Part shown: in pieces, positions 28,009 to 36,974 of the stretch
How the letters are laid out: every line of letters begins with the position of its first letter
How positions within the stretch are numbered: the first letter of the stretch is position 1
Assembly: GCF_023094245.1 (NCBI RefSeq)
Contig: NZ_JALMEW010000009.1
Location: 1 to 64,000 of the forward strand
Length of the DNA stretch: 64,000 bases
Origin: Halomonas getboli
Lineage (GTDB): Bacteria; Pseudomonadota; Gammaproteobacteria; Pseudomonadales; Halomonadaceae
Direction of reading: 5' to 3'
Translations under genes and position numbers: made by a program
Notes under the pieces: generated by a model
The model's input: only the letters and a program-made list of their open reading frames with translations
Told to the model about the DNA's origin: nothing
Databases searched by the model: none

Positions 28009-28087
28009 CGCGCTGGAGGTGAAAGGAATCGATTATAACGGACCGAGGGCCCCTTGACAGCCGGCCCGGCTTGGACTTCCCGCGGCA

Positions 28088-29674
28088 TCAGCCGTTGATC
28101 CGGAAATGCCGCGGCCTCACGCCGAGCGCCGCCAGCCAGGCGAAGTAGCCGGCCGCTCCGACGAGCACCAGCGCGGCCAGCCAGCCGACCCGATGCCACA
28201 GCGACCAGTCGAGCCAGACGTGCCACTCCGGCGTCAGCCAGGCAAGCCCCAGCCCCATCACCGCGCAGCCGCCGAGCAGCTGCACCGCGTAGCGGCCCCA
28301 GCCCGGCTGGAAGCGCAGCACGCCCTGGCGGCGCAGCAGATGCGCCAGCAGGCCGGCGTTGAGGAAGGCCGAGAGCGAGGTCGCCAGCGCCAGGCCGGCG
28401 TGGGCCAACGGCCAGATCAGGATCAGGTTGAACACCATGTTGGCGACCATCGCCACGATGCCCACCTTGACCGGCGTCTTGGTGTCCTGGCGGGCGAAGA
28501 AGCCCGGGGCCAATACCTTGATCAGCATGAAGGCCACCAGGCCCAACGCATAGGCGCGCAGGCTCATCGCCGCCATGGCGATATCGTGATCGGTCATGGC
28601 GCCGTAGTGGAACAGCGTGATCAGCAGCGGCTCGGCCAGTACCGCCAGCGCCAGCGCCGCCGGCAGGCCCAGCAGCAGCACGGCGCGAATCGCCCAGTCG
28701 AGCATGCGCGCGAAGTGCTCGCCGGACTGCTCGGCGTGGCGCTTGGACAGCGCCGGCAGGATCACCGTGCCGATGGCGATGCCGAACACCCCCAGCGGCA
28801 GCTCCACCAGACGATCCGAATAGTAGAGCCAGGACACGCTGCCCGCGGCCAGCAGCGAGGCCAGCACGGTATCCAGCAGCAGGTTGACCTGGGACACCGA
28901 GACCCCGAACAGCGCCGGCGCCATCAGCCTGAGGATGCGACGCACGCCCTCGTGGGCGAAGCTCGGCCAGGGTCGCGGCAGCAGCCCAAGCCGCGCCAGG
29001 AACGGCACCTGGAACAGCAGCTGGGCGGCACCGGCGATCAGCACGCCCCAGCCCAGCGCCAGCGACGGGTCGCTCATCAGCGGCGTCAGCGCGAGCGCCG
29101 CGCCGATCAGCGACAGGTTGAGCAGCACCGGCGTGAAGGCCGGCACCGCGAAACGGTTCCAGGTATTGAGCACGCTGCCTGCGAAGGCGGTGAGCGAGAT
29201 CAGCAGCAGGTACGGGAAGGTCAGCCGCAGCATGTCGGCGGTCAGCGCCAGCTTCTCCGGATCGCGGGCGAAGCCGGGGGCGAACAGCCACACCAGCCAG
29301 GGCGCGGCCAGCATCGCCAGCGCCGTGATCAGCAGCAATACCGCGGCCAGGCTGCCGGCCACCGCATCGAGCAGCTCGCGCACCTCCTCGCGGGTGCGCT
29401 GCGTCGCGTACTCCGAGAGCACCGGCACGAAGGCCTGATTGAAAGCGCCCTCGGCGAACAGCCGGCGCAGGAAGTTGGGCACCTTGAAGGCGACGAAGAA
29501 GGCGTCAGCGCCCTGCCCCGCGCCCAGCAGCGAGGCGATCACCACGTCGCGAGCCAGGCCCAGCACCCGCGACAGCATGGTCATGGCGCTGACCACCAGC
29601 CCCGAGCGCAGCAGGCCGCCGCCCTTGGAGACCGGGGCGGCGTCGGAGGCGGGCGGAGGAGGAGTATCGGTCAC
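28088..29674 (-). CDS. murJ: lipid II flippase MurJ
   Basis: A multidrug/oligosaccharidyl-lipid/polysaccharide exporter family protein that flips the peptidoglycan precursor lipid II across the inner membrane. It has 528 residues and 14 predicted membrane helices; family marks are SRVLGLARDVVIAS, DAFFVAFKVPNFLRRLFAEG and AFVPVLSEY. The GTG at 29674 with AAGGGAG upstream is chosen over an ATG 36 bases earlier. It lies between rpsT and ribF, the standard order in gammaproteobacteria. Confidence 0.95.
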   Translation of the reverse strand: MTDTPPPPASDAAPVSKGGGLLRSGLVVSAMTMLSRVLGLARDVVIASLLGAGQGADAFFVAFKVPNFLRRLFAEGAFNQAFVPVLSEYATQRTREEVRELLDAVAGSLAAVLLLITALAMLAAPWLVWLFAPGFARDPEKLALTADMLRLTFPYLLLISLTAFAGSVLNTWNRFAVPAFTPVLLNLSLIGAALALTPLMSDPSLALGWGVLIAGAAQLLFQVPFLARLGLLPRPWPSFAHEGVRRILRLMAPALFGVSVSQVNLLLDTVLASLLAAGSVSWLYYSDRLVELPLGVFGIAIGTVILPALSKRHAEQSGEHFARMLDWAIRAVLLLGLPAALALAVLAEPLLITLFHYGAMTDHDIAMAAMSLRAYALGLVAFMLIKVLAPGFFARQDTKTPVKVGIVAMVANMVFNLILIWPLAHAGLALATSLSAFLNAGLLAHLLRRQGVLRFQPGWGRYAVQLLGGCAVMGLGLAWLTPEWHVWLDWSLWHRVGWLAALVLVGAAGYFAWLAALGVRPRHFRING

Positions 29675-29723
29675 GGGGCGCTCCCTTGCCGGTGTGAATC
29701 CGGGCGACAATCGTCAGGCACAA

Positions 29724-29747
29724 AAAAACCGGCCGAAGCCGGTTTTT
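29724..29747 (-). terminator. intrinsic terminator of rpsT
   Basis: A perfect 10-bp stem (29724-29733 with 29738-29747, 4-base loop) flanked by seven A on one side and five T on the other. It lies 47 bases after rpsT and would end the minus-strand transcript with a U7 tail. Confidence 0.85.
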
Positions 29748-29794
29748 CGATGGCGTGCCCGCGCGCGGCGGGCACCCAGAGGCGTCCGGCAAGC

Positions 29795-30061
29795 TTACGC
29801 GGCCAGGGCCTTGATACGCTTGTTCAGACGGCTCTTGAGGCGAGCGGCCTTCTTCTTGGACAGCACGTCCTTGTCGGCGATGCGGTCGATGACCGGCTGG
29901 GCCGCCTTGAAGGCGTCCATGGCCTGGGCGTGGTCGCCGCCGTTGATGGCCTTGATCACGTTCTTGACGTAGGTGCGAACCATGCTGCGCTGGCTCGCCT
30001 TCAGAACACGACGGCCTTCTGCCTGACGGGCGCGCTTACGGGCTTGCTTGCTGTTAGCCAC
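29795..30061 (-). CDS. rpsT: 30S ribosomal protein S20
   Basis: A small basic ribosomal protein of 88 residues that binds 16S rRNA in the body of the 30S subunit. The N-terminal ANSKQARKRARQAE and the following helical ASQRSMVRTYVKNVIKAI match S20. It starts at ATG 30061 with AAGGAG upstream. In E. coli S20 represses its own translation; no leader structure can be shown here. Confidence 0.97.
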   Translation of the reverse strand: MANSKQARKRARQAEGRRVLKASQRSMVRTYVKNVIKAINGGDHAQAMDAFKAAQPVIDRIADKDVLSKKKAARLKSRLNKRIKALAA

Positions 30062-30219
30062 TGACTGTCTCCTTGGAGAAAGTTGTCACCGCCTGCGAGG
30101 GCGGCTTTGATAACGTTTTGATCCAACAGGGAAAAACAAAAATCCCCGTCGGCCTGGCCATCTGGCCGACCGCGCGACGTGGCGCAGTCGATTACGGGCC
30201 GTGTCTGAGAGGATGGCGC

Positions 30220-30248
30220 ATACTATCACGCAGCGACAGCGCTTGCCA
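30220..30248 (-). promoter_or_regulatory. probable rpsT promoter
   Basis: On the minus strand TGGCAA (30248 to 30243), 17 bases, TAGTAT (30225 to 30220). The -10 is good and the -35 moderate. It would give a leader of about 150 bases for rpsT. Confidence 0.5.
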
Positions 30249-30284
30249 GCCTTGTCAAGGCCGAACGCCCCGCCACGCCTGACC

Positions 30285-30422
30285 AAGAGGCTGACGATTT
30301 ACGTCATGAGCGAAGAGAAACTGGCCGTCGCCGGAACACAGTCACCGCAGTTTACGAGACAAGTAAATGAGGATGACGCGTACCGCCGGCGGCCAGGATA
30401 TCGAGCGCAATAGAAAATCGGC
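30285..30422 (-). repeat. dispersed intergenic repeat, copy B (longer)
   Basis: 30382-30409 is identical to 23066-23093. Upstream of it GATTTACGTCATGAG (about 30295) and GTAAATGAGGATGACG (about 30363) are partly complementary, so the whole may fold. On the gene strand it starts a few bases after the proB stop codon. Confidence 0.6.
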
Positions 30423-30427
30423 GCCTC

Positions 30428-31567
30428 TTAGAGCACCACCAGGTTGTCGCGGTGGATAAGCTCCGGCGCCTCCATGTAGCCGAGGATCGCCTCGATGCGA
30501 TGGCTCGGCTGGCCGATCAGGCGCTGCGCCTCGTCGACGCCGTAGTTGACCAGCCCCTTGGCGACGCGGCGGCCCTCCTCGTCGACGCACAGCACCATCT
30601 CGCCGCGCACGAAGTGCCCGGAGATCGCCTTCACGCCGACCGGCAGCAGGCTGGAGCCGCTGTCGCGCAGCACCTTCACCGCCCCGGCGTCCAGGGTCAG
30701 AGTGCCGCGCACCTGGAGCTGGCCGGCCAGCCAGCGCTTGCGCGCGGCGATCGGCGCCTGATCAGGCGTCAGCAGGGAGCCGAGCCGCTCGCCCTCGACC
30801 AGCCGGGTCAGCACCTCGGGCTGGCGACCGCTGGCGATCACGGTCAGCGCACCGGAGCGTGCCGCCAGCCGGGCGGCACGCACCTTGGTGGTCATGCCGC
30901 CACGCCCCAGGGCACCGCCGTCGCCGGCCACCGCCGCCAGCCGCGGGTCGTCGGCGCGACCCTCGGCGATCAGGCTGGCGTTCGGATCGTGGCGCGGGTC
31001 GGCGTCGAACAGCCCTTCCTGGTCGGTGAGGATGACCAGCGCATCGGCCTCGAGCAGGTTGGCCACCAGGGCGCCGAGGGTGTCATTGTCGCCGAAGCGG
31101 ATCTCGTCGGTGACTACGGTGTCGTTCTCGTTGACCACCGGCACCACGCCGAGCTCGACCAGGGTGCGCAGCGCCGAGCGGGCGTTGAGGTAACGCTTGC
31201 GGTTGGAGAGGTCGTCGTGGGTCAGCAGCACCTGGGCGGTGGTCAGCTGGTGGCGCCCGAAGTGGCCCTCGTAGCACTCGGTGAGGCCGTTCTGGCCCAC
31301 GGCGGCGGCCGCCTGCAGGGCATGCACCTCCGACGGGCGCGTCTGCCAACCCAGCCGCACCATGCCGGCGGCCACGGCGCCGGAGGACACCAGCACCACC
31401 TCGATGCCGCGCCGATGCAGGGCGGCGATCTGGTCGACCCACTCGCCGATGGCCGCCTCGTCGAGGCCGCGACCGTCATTGGTGAGCAGGGCGCTGCCGA
31501 TCTTCACCACCACCCGCCGCATGCCCTTCAGGGCCTCGCGACCGGGGACCTCTTCACCTTTCGCCAT
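30428..31567 (-). CDS. proB: glutamate 5-kinase
   Basis: Phosphorylates glutamate to glutamyl-5-phosphate, the first step of proline synthesis; proline is also an osmolyte precursor, which suits a halophile. The amino acid kinase domain has [12 protein letters not shown] near the start, [11 protein letters not shown], and [22 protein letters not shown]; a C-terminal PUA domain follows from about residue 285. The ATG at 31567 with AAGGA upstream gives 379 residues. It follows obgE by 72 bases. Confidence 0.96.
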   Translation of the reverse strand: MAKGEEVPGREALKGMRRVVVKIGSALLTNDGRGLDEAAIGEWVDQIAALHRRGIEVVLVSSGAVAAGMVRLGWQTRPSEVHALQAAAAVGQNGLTECYEGHFGRHQLTTAQVLLTHDDLSNRKRYLNARSALRTLVELGVVPVVNENDTVVTDEIRFGDNDTLGALVANLLEADALVILTDQEGLFDADPRHDPNASLIAEGRADDPRLAAVAGDGGALGRGGMTTKVRAARLAARSGALTVIASGRQPEVLTRLVEGERLGSLLTPDQAPIAARKRWLAGQLQVRGTLTLDAGAVKVLRDSGSSLLPVGVKAISGHFVRGEMVLCVDEEGRRVAKGLVNYGVDEAQRLIGQPSHRIEAILGYMEAPELIHRDNLVVL

Positions 31568-31639
31568 CTTCGCCGTCCTTGCCACGACTCGCTTGCTCCG
31601 GGCTTGCGCCCACCGCCCTCCAGCCTACTACGCCCGCGA

Positions 31640-32830
31640 TCAGGGGGCGTATTCGATCTCGACGTCGTAGTCGTCGTCATCGAAATCGTCGTCGTCATCC
31701 TCGTCGTCGCGACGACGCTTGCGGCCCAGCCGCGCCTCGGTGCGGGCCACGGCCTCTTCTTCCATGCGACGACGCATCTCGCGCTCGTGTTCGGCGACCT
31801 CTTCGTCCTCGTTCTCGAGGCGCCGCCGCTCGGTGAGCCAACGATGGGCGGCCTGGACCAGCGCATCGGTGCCGTCACCGCTGATCGCCGAGACGCGGAA
31901 CACCGGGCCGTCCCAGTTCAGGCGCTTGACGATCTCCTCGGCCACCGCCTCGCGCTCGTCCTCGGGCAGCAGGTCGAACTTGTTCAGCACCAGCCAGCGC
32001 GGCAGCTCGGCCAGGGTCGGCGAGAACTCACCCAGCTCGCGCACGATCGCCTCGGCGGCCTCCACCGGGTCGGACTCGTCGAAGGGCGCGACGTCGACCA
32101 CGTGGAACAGCAGCCGCGTGCGGGTCAGGTGCTTGAGGAAGCGCAGGCCGAGGCCGGCGCCATCCGAGGCGCCCTCGATCAGCCCCGGAATGTCGGCCAT
32201 CACGAAGTGCTCGTGCTGGCCGAGCTTCACCACGCCGAGGTTCGGCACCAGGGTGGTGAAGGGATAGTTGGCCACCTTGGGCTTGGCGGCGGAAACCGAG
32301 CGGATCAGCGTCGACTTGCCGGCGTTGGGCAGACCCAGCAGGCCGACGTCGGCCATCACCTTCATCTCCAGGCGCAGGTTGCGCCGCTCGCCCTCGGTGC
32401 CCGGCGTGGTGCGCCGCGGCGCCCGGTTGGTGGACGACTTGAAGTGGATGTTGCCGAGCCCGCGGCGACCGCCCTGGCCCACCAGCACGACCTGGCCGAT
32501 CTCGGTGACGTCGGCGATCACTTCGAGGGTGTCCTCGTCGATCACCGTGGTGCCCACCGGAACCTTGATGTGCAGGTCCTCGCCGGCGCGGCCGCTCATC
32601 TGCCGGCCCTGGCCGGGCTGGCCGTTCTGAGCCTTGTAGAAGCGCTGGTACTTGAAGTCGATGAGGGTGTTGAGGGCGTCGTCACCGATCAGGTAGACGC
32701 TGCCGCCATGCCCCCCATCGCCACCATCGGGGCCACCCTTGGGCACGTACTTCTCGCGGCGGAAGCTCAGGCAGCCATTGCCGCCCTTGCCGGCTTCCAC
32801 GATGATCGAGGCTTCGTCGACGAACTGCAT
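31640..32830 (-). CDS. obgE: GTPase Obg/CgtA
   Basis: An essential GTPase linked to 50S subunit assembly, ppGpp signalling and replication control. It has a glycine-rich Obg fold ([12 protein letters not shown] etc., residues 1-158), then the G domain with P-loop GLPNAGKST (about 166), [10 protein letters not shown] as G3 and NKFDLL as G4. The C-terminal 40 residues are unusually charged, ending in a run of Asp ([13 protein letters not shown]), much more acidic than in E. coli. It lies after rplU-rpmA in the conserved order. Confidence 0.97.
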   Translation of the reverse strand: MQFVDEASIIVEAGKGGNGCLSFRREKYVPKGGPDGGDGGHGGSVYLIGDDALNTLIDFKYQRFYKAQNGQPGQGRQMSGRAGEDLHIKVPVGTTVIDEDTLEVIADVTEIGQVVLVGQGGRRGLGNIHFKSSTNRAPRRTTPGTEGERRNLRLEMKVMADVGLLGLPNAGKSTLIRSVSAAKPKVANYPFTTLVPNLGVVKLGQHEHFVMADIPGLIEGASDGAGLGLRFLKHLTRTRLLFHVVDVAPFDESDPVEAAEAIVRELGEFSPTLAELPRWLVLNKFDLLPEDEREAVAEEIVKRLNWDGPVFRVSAISGDGTDALVQAAHRWLTERRRLENEDEEVAEHEREMRRRMEEEAVARTEARLGRKRRRDDEDDDDDFDDDDYDVEIEYAP

Positions 32831-32867
32831 CTGTCATTCTCCCGGCGGTGCATACCGCCATGATACA

Positions 32868-32895
32868 AGAAGGCCCCGCCGTGGCGGGGCCTTCT
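32868..32895 (-). terminator. intrinsic terminator after rpmA
   Basis: A 13-bp stem (32868-32880 with 32883-32895, effective 4-base loop) lies 20 bases past the rpmA stop, followed by TTGTAT on the minus strand. It would end or attenuate transcription before obgE. Confidence 0.65.
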
Positions 32896-32915
32896 CGCTA
32901 CAGGTTCGGGCGGTC

Positions 32916-33173
32916 TCAGGCGGAGACAATGCTCACGAACTTGCGATTCTTCGGACCCTTGGTCTCGAACTTGACCACACCTTCGTCCAGGGCGAACAGG
33001 GTGTGGTCCTTGCCGATGCCCACGCCGGCGCCGGCGTGGAACTTGGTGCCGCGCTGACGGACGATGATGTTGCCCGGGGTCACAGCCTGACCGCCGAACA
33101 GCTTCACGCCAAGGCGCTTGGATTCTGAATCGCGACCGTTACGGGTAGAGCCCGCTGCCTTCTTATGAGCCAT
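32916..33173 (-). CDS. rpmA: 50S ribosomal protein L27
   Basis: A ribosomal protein of 85 residues near the peptidyl transferase centre. It begins [20 protein letters not shown], the conserved flexible N-terminus that reaches the P-site tRNA, followed by [22 protein letters not shown]. It lies 34 bases after rplU. Confidence 0.98.
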   Translation of the reverse strand: MAHKKAAGSTRNGRDSESKRLGVKLFGGQAVTPGNIIVRQRGTKFHAGAGVGIGKDHTLFALDEGVVKFETKGPKNRKFVSIVSA

Positions 33174-33207
33174 TGCAAATACCTCGCTCGTTCAGGGGAG
33201 TGACCGC

Positions 33208-33519
33208 TTACGCGGAGATCCCGGTAATCTTGACTTCGGTGAACCACTGACGGTGGCCCTGGCGCTTCATGCTGTGCTTGCGGCGACGGAACTTGATGAT
33301 GTTCACCTTGTCGCCACGGCCGTGAGCGACGACCTCGGCAGACACCTTGGCACCGTCGACGGTCGGCGCGCCGACCTTGACGTCGTCGTCACCGCCAACC
33401 AGCAGGACTTCATCGAACTCGATGGTGTCGCCGGTCGGCACTTCCAGCTTCTCGAGCTTGAGAGTCTGGCCTTCCTGAACGCGGTACTGCTTGCCACCGC
33501 TCTTGATCACTGCGTACAT
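33208..33519 (-). CDS. rplU: 50S ribosomal protein L21
   Basis: A ribosomal protein of 103 residues. It begins [20 protein letters not shown]; the C-terminal [19 protein letters not shown] is the L21 signature region. The ATG at 33519 follows GGAG; seven more in-frame codons upstream are not part of the family. A good promoter lies at 33624-33652, leaving a leader of about 95 bases. Confidence 0.97.
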   Translation of the reverse strand: MYAVIKSGGKQYRVQEGQTLKLEKLEVPTGDTIEFDEVLLVGGDDDVKVGAPTVDGAKVSAEVVAHGRGDKVNIIKFRRRKHSMKRQGHRQWFTEVKITGISA

Positions 33520-33623
33520 GCTCGTTTCTCCAGTACTCATCGGGGTTGGCTCTTCATCGACCTGCTTCGAGTGGCGCCCCTTCCGGCAACCATCTGACAG
33601 GGAGCGAGATGAGTGGGCCGCGG

Positions 33624-33652
33624 ATTATAACCGCACGCGCGCAGGACGACAA
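33624..33652 (-). promoter_or_regulatory. rplU-rpmA promoter
   Basis: On the minus strand TTGTCG (33652 to 33647), 17 bases, perfect TATAAT (33629 to 33624), just upstream of rplU. It is the best -10 in this interval. Confidence 0.75.
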
Positions 33653-33798
33653 CCCGGCCGACGTTCCAGAGGCCACGCCCGGCGCGGCCCGAGCGCCAGC
33701 GCGGGCGCGCGCCTTGACGCCCCTCAGGGGGCCCCATAGCATGACCGACAATCCCAGCCGGCCCCCGCCGCCTCCACCACTTCGTCGATGCCGCCTTC

Positions 33799-34806
33799 AT
33801 GCCAGCCAACCCCGCTTCGCCCCAGCTCGAGAACGCCGTCCCCGCCTCGCCCATCCATGCCGTCGTCGCCGAGGACTTCGCCGCCGTCAATCGCACCATC
33901 CTTGAGCAGCTCGCCTCACGGGTACCGCTGGTGGAGACCATCGGGCAGTACATCATCGATAGCGGCGGCAAGCGCCTGCGCCCGCTGCTGGTGCTGCTGG
34001 CCGCGCGCTCGCTGGGCATCGAGGGCGATCGCCACATCACCCTGGCCACCCTGATCGAGTTCATGCACACCTCGACCCTGCTGCACGACGACGTAGTGGA
34101 CGAATCCCACATGCGCCGCGGCAAGGCCACCGCCAACGACGCCTGGGGCAACGCACCTTCGGTGCTGGTCGGCGACTTCCTCTATTCACGCTCCTTCCAG
34201 ATGATGGTCGACGTGGGTTCAATGCGGATCATGGAAGTGCTCTCCGCCGCCACCTGCACCATCGCCGAGGGCGAGGTCCAGCAGCTGACCAACGTCGGTA
34301 ACCCCGACGTGGACGAGGCAGCCTACTTCGAGACCATCCAGGGCAAGACCGCCATGCTGTTCGAGGCGGCCTCCCACAGTGGCGCCCTGCTCGCCGACGC
34401 CACCCCCGAGCAGGAAGACGCGCTGCGCCTCTACGGCCGCTACCTGGGCCTGGCCTTCCAGCTGGTCGACGACCTGCTCGACTACCAGGGCGACGCCGAG
34501 GCGATGGGCAAGAACGTCGGCGACGACCTGGCCGAGGGCAAGCCGACCCTGCCGCTGATCCAGGCCATGGCCGCCGGCACCGCCGAACAGGCCAAGGCGG
34601 TCCGCCAGGCCATCCGCCAGGGCGGCCTCGAGCGCCTCGACGAGGTGCTTGCCATCGTCAACGAGACCGGCGCGCTGGAATACACCCGCTCCAAGGCCGA
34701 GGAGATGTCCGCCAAGGCCCTGGCCCAGCTGGACGCCCTGCCCGACTCCCCCTACCGCGACAGCATGGCCGAACTGGCCCGTCTGGCGGTGGAACGCCGT
34801 AACTGA
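33799..34806 (+). CDS. ispB: polyprenyl diphosphate synthase (octaprenyl-type)
   Basis: A trans-long-chain prenyl transferase that makes the side chain of ubiquinone. The first Asp-rich motif is LLHDDVVDESHMRRG (about 95) and the second is LVDDLLDYQGD (about 225); GGKRLRPLLVLL is the IPP-binding GGKR motif. It has 335 residues. It is divergent from rplU as in E. coli and Pseudomonas. Chain length (C8 or C9) cannot be fixed from sequence; Halomonas relatives usually contain ubiquinone-9. Confidence 0.95.
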   Translation: MPANPASPQLENAVPASPIHAVVAEDFAAVNRTILEQLASRVPLVETIGQYIIDSGGKRLRPLLVLLAARSLGIEGDRHITLATLIEFMHTSTLLHDDVVDESHMRRGKATANDAWGNAPSVLVGDFLYSRSFQMMVDVGSMRIMEVLSAATCTIAEGEVQQLTNVGNPDVDEAAYFETIQGKTAMLFEAASHSGALLADATPEQEDALRLYGRYLGLAFQLVDDLLDYQGDAEAMGKNVGDDLAEGKPTLPLIQAMAAGTAEQAKAVRQAIRQGGLERLDEVLAIVNETGALEYTRSKAEEMSAKALAQLDALPDSPYRDSMAELARLAVERRN

Positions 34807-34852
34807 TTCGCGGACGGAGAGAAGCGCAAGACGGCGAAGTCAAAAGAGGGGC

Positions 34853-34880
34853 TTGCATTCCGTCTTCGCCTCCGTATAAT
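34853..34880 (+). promoter_or_regulatory. promoter of tRNA-Pro
   Basis: TTGCAT (34853-34858), 16 bases, perfect TATAAT (34875-34880), then a GC-rich discriminator ACCGATCCG, which is typical of stringently controlled stable RNA promoters. Confidence 0.8.
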
Positions 34881-34912
34881 ACCGATCCGTCGCCGAGAGA
34901 CACGGCAGACAT

Positions 34913-34989
34913 CGGAGTATAGCTCAGCTTGGTAGAGCGCTGCCTTCGGGAGGCAGAGGTCGTAGGTTCGAATCCTGCTACTCCGACCA
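34913..34989 (+). tRNA. tRNA-Pro (anticodon CGG)
   Basis: A 77-base cloverleaf with encoded CCA. The acceptor pairs CGGAGTA (34913-34919) with TACTCCG (34979-34985); the D stem is GCTC/GAGC; the anticodon stem is CTGCC/GGCAG with loop TTCGGGA, anticodon CGG reading CCG; the T arm is GTAGG-TTCGAAT-CCTGC. It resembles E. coli proK. It is a single gene with its own promoter and terminator. Confidence 0.97.
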
Positions 34990-35000
34990 CAGAATTCAGT

Positions 35001-35040
35001 AAAAACGGCCACTTAGCTCATCAGAGCGGTGGCCGTTTTT
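35001..35040 (+). terminator. terminator of tRNA-Pro
   Basis: A 12-bp perfect stem (35001-35012 with 35029-35040) with a 16-base loop, ending in five T. It lies 11 bases after the tRNA. Confidence 0.85.
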
Positions 35041-35223
35041 CGTTGCCTGCCGCTCAGGCTCCCGCGCAGTTCCACCCAGATCGCTTCGCCACGAGCCACT
35101 CCTGCCGACGATACCGGACGCCGCAACGCTTGGCGCACCTCCCGAGCACTCGACCAGGCGACAAGCCCGCGGAAAACAGGCACCCTTGGCCCGGAAACCT
35201 CCGCCACAGGGAAGCAAGACGGC

Positions 35224-36417
35224 ATGGTCGACGTTCGCGTCACCCGCACCGCCCGGGTGCCAGACACGCTGCGGGTCCAGCGCTATCAGAAGGCCCCGGA
35301 ACTGGGGCCGCGGCTGCTGTTCTTCAGCGGCGGCTCGGCCCTCAACGGCATGTCACGGCGGCTGCAGCACTACACTCACAACTCCATTCACCTGGTGACG
35401 CCCTTCGACTCCGGCGGCAGCTCCGCCAAGCTGCGCGAGGCCTTCGACATGCCCGCCATCGGCGACCTGCGCAGCCGCCTGATGGCGCTGGCCGACGACT
35501 CCATCCTCGGCCATCCCGAGGTCTACCGGCTGTTCACCCATCGGCTGCCCAAGGACGGCGACCCCGCCGAGCTACACGCGACCCTCGAGGCGCTGGTCAG
35601 CGGGCGCCATCCGCTGACCGACGACATCTCCAATCCCATGCGCCGGCTGATCTGCAACCAGCTCGGCTTCTTCCACGAGGCCATGCCCGAGGACTTCGAC
35701 CTGCGCGGCGCCAGCATCGGCAACCTGATCCTGGCCGGCGGCTACCTGAACAACCATCAGCAGCTCGATCCGATCATCTTCCTGTTCTCCAAGCTGGTGC
35801 ACGTGCGCGGCACGGTGCGCGCCGTGGTCGACAGGGACTACCATCTGGCCGTCACGCTGGAAGACGGCCGCCGGGTGCTGGGCCAGCACCGCATCACCGG
35901 CAAGGAAGTCGCGCCGCTGACCTCGCCCATTGCCGACATCGAACTCACGGCCAGTCGCGACCGCGACGAACCCGTCATTGCCAGGCTGCGCCAGCAGAAC
36001 CGCCGGCTGATCGCCTCCGCCGAGCTGATCTGCTACCCGCCGGGCAGCTTCTACTCCAGCCTGCTGGCCAACCTGCTGCCGGAGGGCGTCGGCCGAGCGA
36101 TCCACGCCAACCGCTGCCCCAAGGTGTTCATTCCCAACTCGAGCCCCGACCCCGAGCAGGCCGGCCTGGGCCTGGAACAGCAGATCACCGTGCTGCTCGA
36201 CACTTTGCGCCGCGACATCGGCGAGGCCTGCCCGGCCCACGAGCTGGTGAACTTCGTGCTGCTCGACCGGGCGCGCGGTGACTATCCCGGCGAGCTGTCA
36301 GAGGCCTTCATGGCCGAGCTCGGCATCACCCTGATCGACACCCGGCTGATCGGCGAAAGCGGCACGCCGCACTACGATCCCGACCTGCTGGCCACGGCCC
36401 TGCTGTCGCTGGTGTAG
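35224..36417 (+). CDS. CofD/YvcK-superfamily protein (GAK-system CofD-like)
   Basis: A 397-residue protein with the CofD/YvcK fold. The glycine-rich nucleotide/phosphate loop is RLLFFSGGSALNGMSRRL near residue 35, followed by TPFDSGGSSAKLREAF, which is typical of CofD-like proteins; LAGGYLNN, ICYPPGSFYSSLLANL and KVFIPNSSPDPE are further superfamily blocks. CofD is the lactyl-transferase of F420 synthesis and YvcK is a UDP-sugar-binding morphology factor; neither role is established for this subgroup. It resembles the 'GAK system' CofD-like proteins, but the partner genes of that set are not beside it. The start has GGGAAG upstream. It is alone between tRNA-Pro and a lipoprotein gene. Confidence 0.7.
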   Translation: MVDVRVTRTARVPDTLRVQRYQKAPELGPRLLFFSGGSALNGMSRRLQHYTHNSIHLVTPFDSGGSSAKLREAFDMPAIGDLRSRLMALADDSILGHPEVYRLFTHRLPKDGDPAELHATLEALVSGRHPLTDDISNPMRRLICNQLGFFHEAMPEDFDLRGASIGNLILAGGYLNNHQQLDPIIFLFSKLVHVRGTVRAVVDRDYHLAVTLEDGRRVLGQHRITGKEVAPLTSPIADIELTASRDRDEPVIARLRQQNRRLIASAELICYPPGSFYSSLLANLLPEGVGRAIHANRCPKVFIPNSSPDPEQAGLGLEQQITVLLDTLRRDIGEACPAHELVNFVLLDRARGDYPGELSEAFMAELGITLIDTRLIGESGTPHYDPDLLATALLSLV

Positions 36418-36447
36418 CCGACGCTCCCGCACCGACCGAACAGGTCG

Positions 36448-36476
36448 TCACACGACGCATGGGCTGACCCTATACT
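36448..36476 (+). promoter_or_regulatory. promoter of the small lipoprotein gene
   Basis: A TATACT -10 at 36471-36476 with a moderate GTCACA-like -35 about 18 bases before, then a strong AGGAGG ribosome site at the following ATG. Confidence 0.5.
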
Positions 36477-36501
36477 GGAGGGCACAACAGGAGGAATCTT
36501 C

Positions 36502-36933
36502 ATGCTCAAGCGTAGTTCACTCGTCGTGTTACTCAGCCTGCTGACCGCCTGCGCCACCTCTTCTGATGGAGAGGTCGGCATCACTGACGATTGCCAGGCA
36601 GACATCCGGGCACTGGAAGCCGACATCAACGACAACAGGGACAGATACACCCTTGAGGCACGCACGAAGGCCAATGCCGAGCTGCTCCAGGCCAAGACCA
36701 ATCGCTTCAATCCGGTCAAATGTCGCCTGAACATTCAGGATGCTCGCAGCGAACTGCGCAAGGGCCGGCGGGACTGGCGAGATGAAGCGAGCGAGCTGGC
36801 GCGAAGCGAGGATGCGCCAAGGGTACTGTGCCGCGCCTTGCGGAGGCGGGCGTGGCGCCCGGGCCAGAATGGCCGACAGGACGGCCGTCCCCAGCTGACG
36901 GGCTCGGCCGTTTTCGTTACCCCTGCCCGATGA
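36502..36933 (+). CDS. small putative lipoprotein, possibly frameshifted near its end
   Basis: A 143-residue frame. It begins with a signal peptide and lipobox LLTAC (Cys at 17), then a helical, charged region with two further cysteines (DDCQADIRALEADIN and PVKCRLNIQDARSELRKGRR). Roughly the last 45 residues are Arg-rich and run through a hairpin terminator at 36881-36914, which is unusual for native coding sequence. A stop in another frame is met near 36783, so a small indel may have lengthened the frame. No family is recognised. Confidence 0.6.
   Translation: MLKRSSLVVLLSLLTACATSSDGEVGITDDCQADIRALEADINDNRDRYTLEARTKANAELLQAKTNRFNPVKCRLNIQDARSELRKGRRDWRDEASELARSEDAPRVLCRALRRRAWRPGQNGRQDGRPQLTGSAVFVTPAR
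36881..36914 (+). terminator. terminator inside the 3' end of the lipoprotein frame
   Basis: ACGGCCG (36881-36887) pairs with CGGCCGT (36905-36911), with a smaller inner stem, followed by TTTT. It lies inside the nominal lipoprotein frame, which suggests the frame should end earlier. Confidence 0.6.
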
Positions 36934-36974
36934 CGGGCATGCCAGGGAGCCGACGCGCGGCGATCGTCCGGGCA

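Larger units (their letters stand above)
30062..30427. other. rpsT-proB intergenic region
   Basis: About 365 bases without a gene. It holds the rpsT 5' leader (with U-rich segments), a likely rpsT promoter near 30220-30248, and from about 30285 to 30422 a repetitive element. The second half of that element repeats the fkpB-ispH gap. Confidence 0.6.

Noticed and set aside
28106..30064. A 652-codon plus-strand frame across murJ and rpsT
   Set aside because: Composition is typical of an antisense shadow (His, Arg, Gln runs), and both real genes are on the other strand.
34913..35223. tRNA-Pro as the attachment site of an integrated element
   Set aside because: No integrase gene and no repeat of the tRNA 3' end were seen downstream; the neighbouring genes are of normal composition.
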